From: an uncultured Veillonella sp.
GTDB taxonomy: Bacteria; Bacillota; Negativicutes; Veillonellales; Veillonellaceae
DNA length: 13,733 nt
Reading direction: 5' to 3'
Assembly: GCA_900556785.1 (NCBI GenBank)
Contig: USQK01000047.1
Coordinates: 1 to 13,733, forward strand
Positions within the stretch are counted from its first letter, which is position 1, and each line of letters opens with the position of its first letter. The notes beneath the pieces were generated by a model. The model did not search any database. It worked only from the letters and a program-made list of their open reading frames with translations, and was not told the DNA's origin. Positions 1 to 7,884 of the stretch are shown piece by piece. Position numbers and translations under genes: made by a program.

Positions 1-155
1 TATCCCCAAAGACTCATCTATTTTGTTTATGAATTAATAGTAACACTTTTATTAACGTTATGCAACAATAAGAGTTTTTTATTGAGAAAAGATATTAAAT
101 ATATAACCTGAAATAAAATAACTATTATTATAGTTCTATTTCTATTTTTATTAGA

Positions 156-184
156 TTGAAAATATATTATAATAACAATATAAA
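156..184 (+). promoter_or_regulatory. Candidate sigma-70-type promoter for the pyruvate oxidase gene
   Basis: TTGAAA (156-161) and TATAAA (179-184) are separated by exactly 17 bases, each one mismatch from the consensus -35 and -10 boxes. Transcription would start near 191 and leave a leader of about 125 bases before the ATG at 316. The surrounding 315 bases are extremely AT-rich, so chance matches are likely; the exact spacing is the main argument. A perfect 12-bp palindrome (196-207) lies just downstream and could be an operator. No gene is supported in 1-315. Confidence 0.35.
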
Positions 185-195
185 CATGTATAAAC

Positions 196-207
196 TATGT
201 ATACATA
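196..207. repeat. Perfect 12-bp palindrome in the poxB leader
   Basis: TATGTATACATA reads the same on both strands. It sits about five bases after the predicted transcription start of the upstream candidate promoter, where a repressor would block initiation or early elongation. A partial copy of the half-site (ATGTATA) begins 11 bases upstream, at 186. It could equally be an accident of AT-rich DNA; no regulator family is recognised. Confidence 0.3.
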
Positions 208-315
208 AAATAGTAACATTTATCACATAATTACACTACAAAGAGGTCTAATATAATAATATATGGTTTTATAACAATACTTAATTGATATTATTTATTA
301 AATAAAGGTGATAAT

Positions 316-2058
316 ATGGCAAAAAAACGAATTTCTGATGTACTTATAGAAGTCTTAGCCAATGCAGGTATCGAACGCATTTATGGTATCACTGGTGATA
401 GTTTAAACTCTGTAAACGACAGTTTACGTCGCAATGGTAAGATTGCTTTTGAACATGTTAGACATGAAGAAACTGCAGCCTTTGCTGCAGGTGCAGAAGC
501 AGCCTTAACTCATAAATTAACTGTATGTGCTGGTAGCTCTGGCCCTGGTAATTTACACTTGATTAATGGTCTATTCGATTGCCATCGCAATCGTGTTCCA
601 GTATTGGCTATTGCTTCCCATATTCCACAATCCGAAGTAGGCTTAAATTACTTCCAAGAAACACATCCAGAAAACTTATTCAAAGAATGCTCTTGTTTCT
701 GTGAACTCGTTTCCAATCCAAAACAAATGCCGGAAATTCTTTTCCGTGCTATGAATGCAGCAGTTGGTAATCAAGATGTTGCTGTTATCGTCCTTCCTGG
801 CGATGTAGCAGTAATGGAAACGGAAATTGATGAATTACCAGTATGGCATCACCCTCGCTTACCTCATATCGTTCCACAACGTGAAGATATCGAAGAAATG
901 GCTGCTCATTTAGAAAAAGGTGAACGCATTACCCTCTTCTGTGGTGCAGGTTGTGAAGGTGCACATGATGAGGTCGTTGAATTAGCAAAACGCTTACAAG
1001 CTCCTGTAGTACATGCCTTCAGAGGTAAAGAATGGGTTGAATGGGATAACCCATATGATGTAGGTATGACAGGCCTATTAGGCTATACATCTGGTTATCG
1101 TGCTATTGAGCATTGCGATACACTCATTATGCTTGGTACAGACTTCCCGTACCGTCCATTCTATCCGGAAACTGCAAAAGTAATTCAAGTAGATAGAGAT
1201 CCTAGTGCGTTAGGTCGCCGTGTACCTCTTACACAAGGGATTATTGGTACAGTAAAAGATACGTTAAAAGAGTTGTTACCTCTCGTAGGTCAACGTGAAA
1301 ATACTGAATTTATTGATACAATACGTAAGGAATATACAAAATTCAGAGAGAATTTGGATAGCTATGCTGCGGCTGAACCAGATGGTGTAGCAATTCATCC
1401 ACAATATTTCGTTAATCGTTTGAATAAGCTAGCAAGTGAAGATGCCATCTTTACTTTTGATGTAGGTACTCCAGTTATTTGGACTGCCCGTCACTTAAAA
1501 ACAAATGGTAAACGCCGTATCTTAGGTTCCTATAACCATGGTTCTATGGCCAATGCTATGATGCATGCCATTGGAGCTCAAAATGCATGTCCAAACCGTC
1601 AAGTCATCTCCCTCTCCGGTGATGGTGGCTTCACTATGATGATGGGCGAAATGTTAACATTAAAACAACTTAACTTGCCAGTCAAAATCTTTGTATTCAA
1701 CAACGAGGAACTTAGCTTCATCGCTATGGAAATGAAAGCTTCTGGTTACTTAGACTATGCTACAGACTTTGTAAATCCCGACTTCGGTAAACTTGCAGAA
1801 GCGGCTGGTATTAAAGGTGTAAGTATTCAAAATTCTAGTGAAGTAGACGAAAAAATTATGGAGGCTCTTAACCATAATGGTCCTGTTATCGTCAATGTTC
1901 GCGTAGATAAACAAGAACTTGCTATGCCTCCAAAAATTGCTTACCAACAAGCTAAAGGCTTCAGTAAATACTTGATTAATGCAATCCTTGATGGCCGTGG
2001 TACAGAACTTAAAGAAATGGCAAAAACAAACTGGATGAAATATAAATCTCTATACTAA
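316..2058 (+). CDS. poxB: Pyruvate dehydrogenase (quinone) / pyruvate oxidase, PoxB type
   Basis: This is a thiamine-diphosphate and FAD flavoenzyme predicted to decarboxylate pyruvate to acetate and CO2 and pass electrons to membrane quinone. The 580 residues show the family order. An N-terminal PYR domain carries the catalytic glutamate E51 in a RHEE motif, followed by GPGNLHLINGLFDCHRN-like segments near-identical to E. coli PoxB as I recall it. A central FAD domain spans about 190-340. A C-terminal PP domain carries the ThDP/Mg motif GDG (435-437) through NN (462-463). The last 30 residues keep the PoxB membrane-binding peptide (DGRGTELKEMAKTNW), which argues for the quinone-linked enzyme over the peroxide-forming SpxB/Pox type; six or seven extra residues follow it. 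The start follows an AAAGGTG ribosome site. The gene is monocistronic, ending at a strong hairpin. Electron acceptor and possible peroxide production are inferred. Confidence 0.9.
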   Translation: MAKKRISDVLIEVLANAGIERIYGITGDSLNSVNDSLRRNGKIAFEHVRHEETAAFAAGAEAALTHKLTVCAGSSGPGNLHLINGLFDCHRNRVPVLAIASHIPQSEVGLNYFQETHPENLFKECSCFCELVSNPKQMPEILFRAMNAAVGNQDVAVIVLPGDVAVMETEIDELPVWHHPRLPHIVPQREDIEEMAAHLEKGERITLFCGAGCEGAHDEVVELAKRLQAPVVHAFRGKEWVEWDNPYDVGMTGLLGYTSGYRAIEHCDTLIMLGTDFPYRPFYPETAKVIQVDRDPSALGRRVPLTQGIIGTVKDTLKELLPLVGQRENTEFIDTIRKEYTKFRENLDSYAAAEPDGVAIHPQYFVNRLNKLASEDAIFTFDVGTPVIWTARHLKTNGKRRILGSYNHGSMANAMMHAIGAQNACPNRQVISLSGDGGFTMMMGEMLTLKQLNLPVKIFVFNNEELSFIAMEMKASGYLDYATDFVNPDFGKLAEAAGIKGVSIQNSSEVDEKIMEALNHNGPVIVNVRVDKQELAMPPKIAYQQAKGFSKYLINAILDGRGTELKEMAKTNWMKYKSLY

Positions 2059-2109
2059 AATCTGCCAAATATTCAAAATCTGTAAAATAAATAAACTGCA
2101 AAACTTTCA

Positions 2110-2145
2110 AAAAAGAGGTGTCACATAATGATGACACCTCTTTTT
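2110..2145. terminator. Bidirectional intrinsic terminator between poxB and the small-gene islet
   Basis: A perfect 14-bp stem (2110-2123 with 2132-2145, core AGAGGTGTCA/TGACACCTCT) closes an 8-base loop (2124-2131). A-runs on the left arm and T-runs on the right arm give a U-tract in both directions. It therefore suits both the rightward poxB transcript and the leftward transcript ending at 2152. Confidence 0.9.
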
Positions 2146-2151
2146 CTTAAT

Positions 2152-2610
2152 TTAATCATATATTGTTATAAAACCTTCAGTCCATCCCCTTAAATTAAGA
2201 GTGATAGTAGCTATTCCTAAACACTCTATGCCATGTACTATAAATATATCCCAGGTTTTATACCACTCTATTGCTTTCTCTGCATATTTTAAAGTACTAA
2301 ATAAACCTATGTATCCTGAACATGTATAATAATCATCTATATCATAATCATACCAAACACCATAAATTTTGTTGTTTATGATTTCATAACCAACATCATC
2401 ACCTATATGCGCACAATCATTTAAATAATGAGTTGTTATCGAAAATGAATCATCAGCCAAATCAGAAAAACCTATCAAATTTTTTGACTCAGTTAATGCC
2501 TTTTCGGCTAATGATAATTTAGAAAAAAAGCCTAAGCCAAAATACTCTGTATAAGGTAACTCATTATTCTTTTTATAGTGAGCTACAGCTTCATATATTG
2601 GAACTCTCAT
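2152..2610 (-). CDS. Hypothetical protein with two internal repeats
   Basis: I do not recognise a named family. The 152-residue product has no signal peptide or membrane segment and is rich in Tyr, Asp and Glu. It appears to be an internal duplication: residues about 5-64 align with about 82-140. Both halves begin IY, contain GFFSKLSLAEKAL (27-39) or GLFSTLKYAEKAI (102-114), and end with a beta-like stretch closing in LN. A terminal RGWTEGF follows. Small proteins with this FS...AEKAI pattern are often near polymorphic toxins, but an immunity role is only a guess. I chose the ATG at 2610 over a TTG at 2640: it follows a GAGTGGG-like site and the product begins directly with the repeat. It lies 55 bases downstream of the other small gene on the same strand, probably co-transcribed. 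Confidence 0.7.
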   Translation of the reverse strand: MRVPIYEAVAHYKKNNELPYTEYFGLGFFSKLSLAEKALTESKNLIGFSDLADDSFSITTHYLNDCAHIGDDVGYEIINNKIYGVWYDYDIDDYYTCSGYIGLFSTLKYAEKAIEWYKTWDIFIVHGIECLGIATITLNLRGWTEGFITIYD

Positions 2611-2665
2611 AATTACCCACTCGTTACACAATAAAAACAATATAAATATGACACTCTAATAATTT

Positions 2666-2977
2666 CTATCTATAATAATCGTCCTCGTAATCGTCTTTAT
2701 ACCGTATTGCATCCACCTCTGATGGGGATAGCACATTCCCTTCTTCATCAACATATTCTCGGAATTCGTTAAAGTATACACCTGGAATATCTGATTCTTC
2801 TAACTCAGGAACATCCTCCGACTCAATGTCCCAAAATTCAATCTCTATAGGTTGATTTTGTCGTTCCTTAGTAATATTAGATCCAGTTCCATTTTCTTCT
2901 GATTTCATTTTCGGTTCTTTAGTAATATCACTATCTGATGAATTAATTCCTAGAAATTTCAATAATCCACTTATCAT
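2666..2977 (-). CDS. Small acidic hypothetical protein
   Basis: This 103-residue protein is unrecognised. It starts with a short hydrophobic/amphipathic stretch (MISGLLKFLG). A polar Ser/Lys/Glu linker follows, containing ITKE twice (about residues 18 and 35). The C-terminal half is strongly acidic and aromatic (EFWDIESEDVPELEESD, then YKDDYEDDYYR). Acidic tails like this occur in DNA mimics, immunity proteins and substrate-binding adaptors, but nothing here decides between them. The ATG has a good ribosome site (AAGGGAGTG) about eight bases upstream, which supports real translation. It is the first gene of a two-gene leftward unit and lies just after the polC terminator. Confidence 0.65.
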   Translation of the reverse strand: MISGLLKFLGINSSDSDITKEPKMKSEENGTGSNITKERQNQPIEIEFWDIESEDVPELEESDIPGVYFNEFREYVDEEGNVLSPSEVDAIRYKDDYEDDYYR

Positions 2978-3000
2978 TACACAACACTCCCTTGTACCAA

Positions 3001-3021
3001 TGATATATCAATTGTATTGTA
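3001..3021 (-). promoter_or_regulatory. Possible promoter and palindrome upstream of the two-gene islet
   Basis: The polC terminator ends near 3039, so the leftward gene starting at 2977 needs a promoter in the roughly 60 bases between or depends on read-through. On the minus strand TGTTACAAT fits an extended -10 box (TACAAT at 3021-3016), but no good -35 box is seen. A perfect 10-bp palindrome, TGATATATCA (3001-3010), lies between it and the gene and may be an operator. The AT-rich context makes all of this weak. Confidence 0.25.
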
Positions 3022-3038
3022 ACAAAATATATAAAAAT

Positions 3039-3070
3039 AAGCACTATATCCCATTATGGATATAGTGCTT
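3039..3070 (-). terminator. Intrinsic terminator of the comEA-comEC-holA-polC operon
   Basis: A perfect 13-bp stem (3039-3051 with 3058-3070, core GCACTATATCC) closes the 6-base loop 3052-3057. Read leftward it is followed by TATTTTTATATATTTTG, a typical U-tract. It begins 30 bases after the polC stop codon. Confidence 0.88.
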
Positions 3071-3100
3071 ACTTTGTATTTAAGTATAACTAGTATTTTA

Positions 3101-6100
3101 TTATGCCCCAAAGAGTGACATTTGTTCGTCTTCAGGTAGTTCACCACAGCATTTAAGTTCTTTCATTAGATCAATGATGGTGTTAGACACCTTACAACGA
3201 CGTTGCAAGTCTTTTAGAGATGTAAACGGACGTTCTTCTCGTTCAGCTACGATAGCATCAGCTACTGTTTCACCTAAGGAATCAATAGCCAAGAATGGCG
3301 GCAATAGAGCACCATCTTTAATGCTAAAGCGTCTTGCTTCAGAGTGTTGAATATCTACATTAACAAAACGATAACCCCGTTGGTACATTTCCATAGATAC
3401 TTCTAAGGCACTCATAAGGTCCTTATCTTTAGGACTGGCGGCGCGATCAAGAGCTTTAATACGATTGAACTCAGTCATTTGCGTTTTAAGGTCTCCCGTC
3501 ATAATGCGCAAATCAAAGGCCTTCGCCCGAATGGAGAAGTAGGCAGCATAAAATGCCAATGGATGATATACCTTAAACCAGGCTATACGGAAGGCCATCA
3601 TTACATAAGCTACCGCATGGGCCCGTGGGAATAGATAGGAAATCTTTTTACAAGATTCAATGAACCATTCAGGAATATTATTTTCCCGCATTTCAGCTTC
3701 AAATTCCGTAGTAGCTTGACCTTGTTTATTCCGTTTTTCAATGCCCTTCCCTTTACGTACGTTTTCCATTACGAAGAAACTATGCTTTCTATCCATGCCG
3801 CGATGAATCAAGAAGTTCATTACGTCGTCACGAGTAGAAATGGCTTCATTCAATTTACAAGTACCATTTTTAATGAGGTCTTGCGCATTGTCGAGCCATA
3901 CGTTAGTACCATGAGAGAAACCAGAGATACGTACTAAGTCGGAGAAGGTTTGGGGACGAGAGTCTTCCAGCATGCCCCGTACGAATTTCGTACCACATTC
4001 TGGCACTGCTAAACTTGCTACTTGGTCACCTTGTAATTGCTCAGGTGTTAAGCCAATACCCTCTGTGGAAGAGAATAGACTTAAAGTACGAGGATCATCA
4101 AACGGTATAGTTTTAGCATCTATACCTGTCAAATCCTCTAGCATACGAATGATTGTCGGATCATCATGCCCCAAGATATCGAGCTTAGTCATACGGCCTT
4201 CGATGGAGTGATAGTCAAAGTGTGTTGTTAATACACCACTTTCCTTCTTATTCGCTGGATGTTGTATAGGTGTAAAGTGATGCACATCCATATCGCGAGG
4301 ACATACCATGATACCACCTGGATGCTGGCCCGTAGTATTCTTAACATTGGTAAAGCCTTTTGCTAAATGTTCAAAGAAACCACTACGAGCTTGTATATCT
4401 CGAACTTCGGCGTATTTTTTAACATAACCAAACGCTGTTTTGTCCGCAATAGTACCGATTGTACCCGCTTTAAATACATTGTCACGACCAAATAGTTCTT
4501 CCGTATACTTGTGTGCCTTTGCTTGGTAGTCACCAGAGAAGTTTAGGTCGATATCTGGAACCTTGTCACCTTCGAAACCAAGGAAGATGGCAAACGGAAT
4601 ATCATGTCCATTTGTTTGCAGCGCATGACCACACTCAGGACAATCTTTACGTGGTAAGTCAAAGCCACCTGCATATTCGCCCTTTTCAAAGAATTCAGAA
4701 TGCTTACAATTAGGGCAAACATAATGTGGCGGTAATGGATTTACCTCTGTAATTTCAGACATGGTTGCTGCAAAGGAAGAACCTACAGAACCACGAGAAC
4801 CTACAAGATACCCATCATCAAGTGATTTTTTTACCAGCTTATGAGCGATGTAATACAATACGCCGTAACCATTAGAGATAATACAGTCTAGTTCATAATC
4901 AAGTCGCTCTTGTACTACGCGAGGCAATGGATCACCATAAATGGCTTTCGCATTTCTATAACACATTTCTGTGAAAGCTTCATCGGCACCTTCAATCTTT
5001 GGAGAATATGTGCCATCTGGAACTGGTTTAATATCTTCAATGCTATCATTAATTGCACGAGTATTAGTAACAACTACTTCATAGGCCTTTTCTTCACTTA
5101 AGTAAGGGAAGGATGTCAGCATTTCATCGGTGGTACGTAAATGTAAATCTGGTTGTTCATCTGCATCTGGATAACCACAGGCAGTCAACATGATTTCACG
5201 GTAAATCTTTTCTTCTGGTGTTAAATAGTGAACGTCACAGGTTGCACAAACAGGCTTATTTAATGCTTCCCCTAATTCAATAACCGTTTTGTTCATATCG
5301 ATAAGGGCTTGCTCATCTGGCATAAGTCCTTTACGAACCAAGAACATATTATTTGTATGTGGCTGAATTTCAAGATAGTCATAGAAAGATGCAACCTCTA
5401 ATAGTTCTTCCTTTGTAGCGCCACGAACAATGGATTGCATAAGTTCTCCAGCTTCACAAGCAGAACCGATAATAATGCCTTCACGATGTTCTTCAATAAC
5501 AGAACGAGGCAAACGAGGACGTACCTTATAGTGTTCAAGGTGGGAAATAGATATCATCTTGTACAGATTGCGCAAACCTACCATATTTTTAGCTAATAAG
5601 ATAATATGGTAACGTTTATCTTTTTCTTTTTTCTTCTTCTTATCTACTACAGGCTCTTCATCACGAGTAACAATTTCATCATCAATGAGATAACCTTCTA
5701 CACCATAGATAACCTTAACGCCCAACTCTTTACCAAGAGCTTGAGCTTCTGGAAAGGCTTGTACAACGCCGTGATCTGTAATAGCTACCGCAGGATGACC
5801 CCATTTTTTTACTGTTTTAAATAGGTCTTTAACAGATACAAGGGCATCCTTATCACTCATCTTAGTATGTAAATGAAGCTCTACGCGGGAGTCTGGACGG
5901 TTTTCAGTACGTTCAACACTAGTAGTTTCCATAGCCTCGATACTGCGAATTGATAGAATATAATCCTTATCAAAACGATCATCAAAGCTGACGCTACCTT
6001 GTACGCGTACACGTTGTAAACCTTTTAACTGTTTAAGTAGCGCATCCCCTTCTTCAGGGCTATTAGTAAACTTGATGAATTTGATGCTATTCGTATCGTC

Positions 6101-6892
6101 TACGATGCTACCGTTAACAATACTTTTACCAGTCTTAGTATCACGTTTATCTAGACCAACAAATACACCTTCAAAAATAACACTAGGCGTATCCAAAGTG
6201 CCCATAATTTTAGAGGTAACTCCCTCAATTTTAGGTCCTAAAATCATGCCTTCATCAGTAGGAGCATCCTTCGGGGCACGACGAGGGTATTTACTATCCC
6301 CTTCACTACCTTTAGCAGTGGATTTTATAGTACTTTTATGTGCAAAACCTTTACTTGCTTTAGGTGTACTGCTCACAGATGCGACAGTATCACTATTGCT
6401 AGATGCGGCAGCCGTTTGATTAGAACGAGACACAACAACAGGACTATTATTAAAGTAGCCCAGCTCAACAGCCTCTACAAATGGGGCAAAATCATCTTCA
6501 TCGACATCATCATATTCATCTTCTTGGTCATAACCAGCAAAAGACTTGCCTCTAGGCACTTTGTTTTTAGCCTCTTCAGCCTCACGTTGCGCTTCTGCCG
6601 CTTCAATCCATTCACCAGCACCACAGCCACCACCATAATAATAGGTATCTAAGCCTTCCCCTGTTTCAGTATCTACCTTCCAGGCGAAACAACAAGCCGT
6701 ATCTGTATTCGTTGGAATATTATCAAAAGAAATATTTTTTTCCTTATACCATGCAGATAATCTTTCACGCAAACTAAGCAATGTAGAAAACGCAGAATCT
6801 GCAGCTTGTATCGTCATATGTTGGCTATGACAGTTTACATAGAAGGATGATTTCTTATTCTGTTTTGGTACAACACGATAACGTACTTTCAT
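3101..6892 (-). CDS. polC: DNA polymerase III alpha subunit, PolC type, lacking the exonuclease domain
   Basis: This is the replicative DNA polymerase of low-GC Bacillota, 1263 residues against about 1430 for B. subtilis PolC. Visible in order: an atypical N-terminal segment (1-110), an acidic then Ser/Thr-rich linker (about 115-210), an OB fold (about 235-320), and a PHP domain from 337 with HLHT at 340-343. The polymerase core has a four-cysteine zinc site (C726, C729, C751, C754), catalytic D780/D782 in PDIDLNFSG and D905 in KLDILGHDD. The C-terminus QMSLFGA contains the sliding-clamp binding motif. The 3'-5' exonuclease normally inserted in PHP is absent: the chain passes from YLIDDE (about 399) through a lysine-rich linker (K418-K426) to RYHIILLAKN (427 on). 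An extra segment of about 11 residues follows VRKGKG. The start follows AAGGGA and lies two bases after the holA stop. Confidence 0.95.
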   Translation of the reverse strand: MKVRYRVVPKQNKKSSFYVNCHSQHMTIQAADSAFSTLLSLRERLSAWYKEKNISFDNIPTNTDTACCFAWKVDTETGEGLDTYYYGGGCGAGEWIEAAEAQREAEEAKNKVPRGKSFAGYDQEDEYDDVDEDDFAPFVEAVELGYFNNSPVVVSRSNQTAAASSNSDTVASVSSTPKASKGFAHKSTIKSTAKGSEGDSKYPRRAPKDAPTDEGMILGPKIEGVTSKIMGTLDTPSVIFEGVFVGLDKRDTKTGKSIVNGSIVDDTNSIKFIKFTNSPEEGDALLKQLKGLQRVRVQGSVSFDDRFDKDYILSIRSIEAMETTSVERTENRPDSRVELHLHTKMSDKDALVSVKDLFKTVKKWGHPAVAITDHGVVQAFPEAQALGKELGVKVIYGVEGYLIDDEIVTRDEEPVVDKKKKKEKDKRYHIILLAKNMVGLRNLYKMISISHLEHYKVRPRLPRSVIEEHREGIIIGSACEAGELMQSIVRGATKEELLEVASFYDYLEIQPHTNNMFLVRKGLMPDEQALIDMNKTVIELGEALNKPVCATCDVHYLTPEEKIYREIMLTACGYPDADEQPDLHLRTTDEMLTSFPYLSEEKAYEVVVTNTRAINDSIEDIKPVPDGTYSPKIEGADEAFTEMCYRNAKAIYGDPLPRVVQERLDYELDCIISNGYGVLYYIAHKLVKKSLDDGYLVGSRGSVGSSFAATMSEITEVNPLPPHYVCPNCKHSEFFEKGEYAGGFDLPRKDCPECGHALQTNGHDIPFAIFLGFEGDKVPDIDLNFSGDYQAKAHKYTEELFGRDNVFKAGTIGTIADKTAFGYVKKYAEVRDIQARSGFFEHLAKGFTNVKNTTGQHPGGIMVCPRDMDVHHFTPIQHPANKKESGVLTTHFDYHSIEGRMTKLDILGHDDPTIIRMLEDLTGIDAKTIPFDDPRTLSLFSSTEGIGLTPEQLQGDQVASLAVPECGTKFVRGMLEDSRPQTFSDLVRISGFSHGTNVWLDNAQDLIKNGTCKLNEAISTRDDVMNFLIHRGMDRKHSFFVMENVRKGKGIEKRNKQGQATTEFEAEMRENNIPEWFIESCKKISYLFPRAHAVAYVMMAFRIAWFKVYHPLAFYAAYFSIRAKAFDLRIMTGDLKTQMTEFNRIKALDRAASPKDKDLMSALEVSMEMYQRGYRFVNVDIQHSEARRFSIKDGALLPPFLAIDSLGETVADAIVAEREERPFTSLKDLQRRCKVSNTIIDLMKELKCCGELPEDEQMSLFGA

Positions 6893-6894
6893 TT

Positions 6895-7872
6895 TTATCC
6901 CTTATACCCACAGTAGGTAATACATAAATCTCTAAATCGCCAAATATCGCCCTTGCTGCTACGGCTATCTAATATAATCTCATAAAGCCCTTTTAATAAA
7001 GCTCGTAGAGCCTTAATTGAAATTCTCGGACTCGCCTCGTAAGCTAGCTTAATCGGATATGGTTTAAATGACGAATCATGATCCTTACATAAGTTTTGTA
7101 TGGCTTGAACAGACATTCCCGCTTGGCGACATTCGCTAACCAGTAGCTGCAAACGTAACTGCCCCTCAATATAGCTCATAGCACGATCTAATTCTTTATA
7201 GCCGAACATAAACGGAAATAATTCAAGCAATGTATCAATATCTCGTTTCAACAAAGCCTCTTTAAAGGTGAAAATATTTTTAGCACCATAGTCACTACCA
7301 TTCTCTTCAAGGAATTCTTTGGTAATGACTTTATCGCCTGTAATTTGCAAGAAATAACGGTCAAATTCGGTTCGCATGAAAGAAACTGGTACATCTTGCC
7401 ACAATTCGATGAGATGAGCTACATATTCTTGTGCATCAGGGGTCATTTTAAATCCATTAGATGTACAATATTGACGAATCCACATCACTAGGTCAGCCCC
7501 TTTAAGGCGCTTACATTGATGATTTGGTATTTTATCTAGAATTTCTTTATTCTGTTTGATTCGTTTATCAATCATATCATGATAAATCAAAACGATGGGA
7601 TTAGCCCCGTTATATTCCATAAGGAGTTCATACAATGGAATCCAGGCATCACTATTTTTACCGCTTTTACGAATGATAGGCAAATTCACTAAGCAGAATA
7701 CCTTTTGATCGCCAAAGAGAGAATCTTCACATAGTTTTTCACTTATCTTCTGTGGCCCAGCTTCATCATCTAATACGGTCATTGGAAGGTCCGGATAGGC
7801 ACTAAGAAACTTGCGTTTTTCTTCTTCAATTAATTGTGGCTCATCGCCATAGATGAGTTTAATTTCAGCCAT
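6895..7872 (-). CDS. holA: DNA polymerase III delta subunit (clamp loader)
   Basis: HolA is the wrench subunit of the clamp loader that opens the sliding clamp for loading at primers. The 325-residue product fits the family length of about 330-345. It starts with the delta signature IKLIYGDEPQLIEEEKRKF, followed by a degenerate AAA-like domain without Walker motifs. A lid and collar domain follow, with the typical C-terminal helix stretch GYKELDRAMSYIEGQLR to ISIKALRALLKGLYEIILD. A GTG at 7887 would add five residues, but the ATG at 7872 is preceded by an AAAGGAGGA ribosome site at ideal spacing, so I use it. The gene starts 11 bases after the comEC stop and ends two bases before polC. The comEC-holA order matches B. 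subtilis comEC-yqeN. Confidence 0.93.
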   Translation of the reverse strand: MAEIKLIYGDEPQLIEEEKRKFLSAYPDLPMTVLDDEAGPQKISEKLCEDSLFGDQKVFCLVNLPIIRKSGKNSDAWIPLYELLMEYNGANPIVLIYHDMIDKRIKQNKEILDKIPNHQCKRLKGADLVMWIRQYCTSNGFKMTPDAQEYVAHLIELWQDVPVSFMRTEFDRYFLQITGDKVITKEFLEENGSDYGAKNIFTFKEALLKRDIDTLLELFPFMFGYKELDRAMSYIEGQLRLQLLVSECRQAGMSVQAIQNLCKDHDSSFKPYPIKLAYEASPRISIKALRALLKGLYEIILDSRSSKGDIWRFRDLCITYCGYKG

Positions 7873-7875
7873 ACA

Positions 7876-7884
7876 TCCTCCTTT
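7876..7884 (-). promoter_or_regulatory. Strong ribosome binding site that fixes the holA start
   Basis: On the minus strand AAAGGAGGA ends three bases before the ATG at 7872, with its AGGAGG core a little further back. It overlaps the comEC stop codon (7884-7886) by one base. A start at the GTG (7887) would place this site inside the gene, so the ATG start is favoured and translation is likely coupled to comEC termination. Confidence 0.8.

Noticed and set aside
1..111. Open frame from the left edge to a TGA at 109-111, possibly the tail of an upstream gene
   Set aside because: Only 36 codons with no recognisable motif and very AT-rich; such a stretch is expected by chance and no terminator follows it.
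2611..2640. TTG start giving a 162-residue version of the duplicated small protein
   Set aside because: A weak ribosome site and ten extra residues before the repeat begins; the ATG at 2610 is more natural.
5611..5650. A-rich run in polC as a programmed frameshift or slippage site
   Set aside because: The codons read AAG AAG AAG AAA AAA GAA AAA; the A-AAA-AAG heptamer is not in the slippery phase, and the zero frame is the one that continues into the conserved polymerase core.
6072..6652. Rightward open frames of 115 and 104 codons opposite polC
   Set aside because: They are antisense to the low-complexity linker and N-terminus of polC, lack ribosome sites and homology, and conflict with a well-supported gene.
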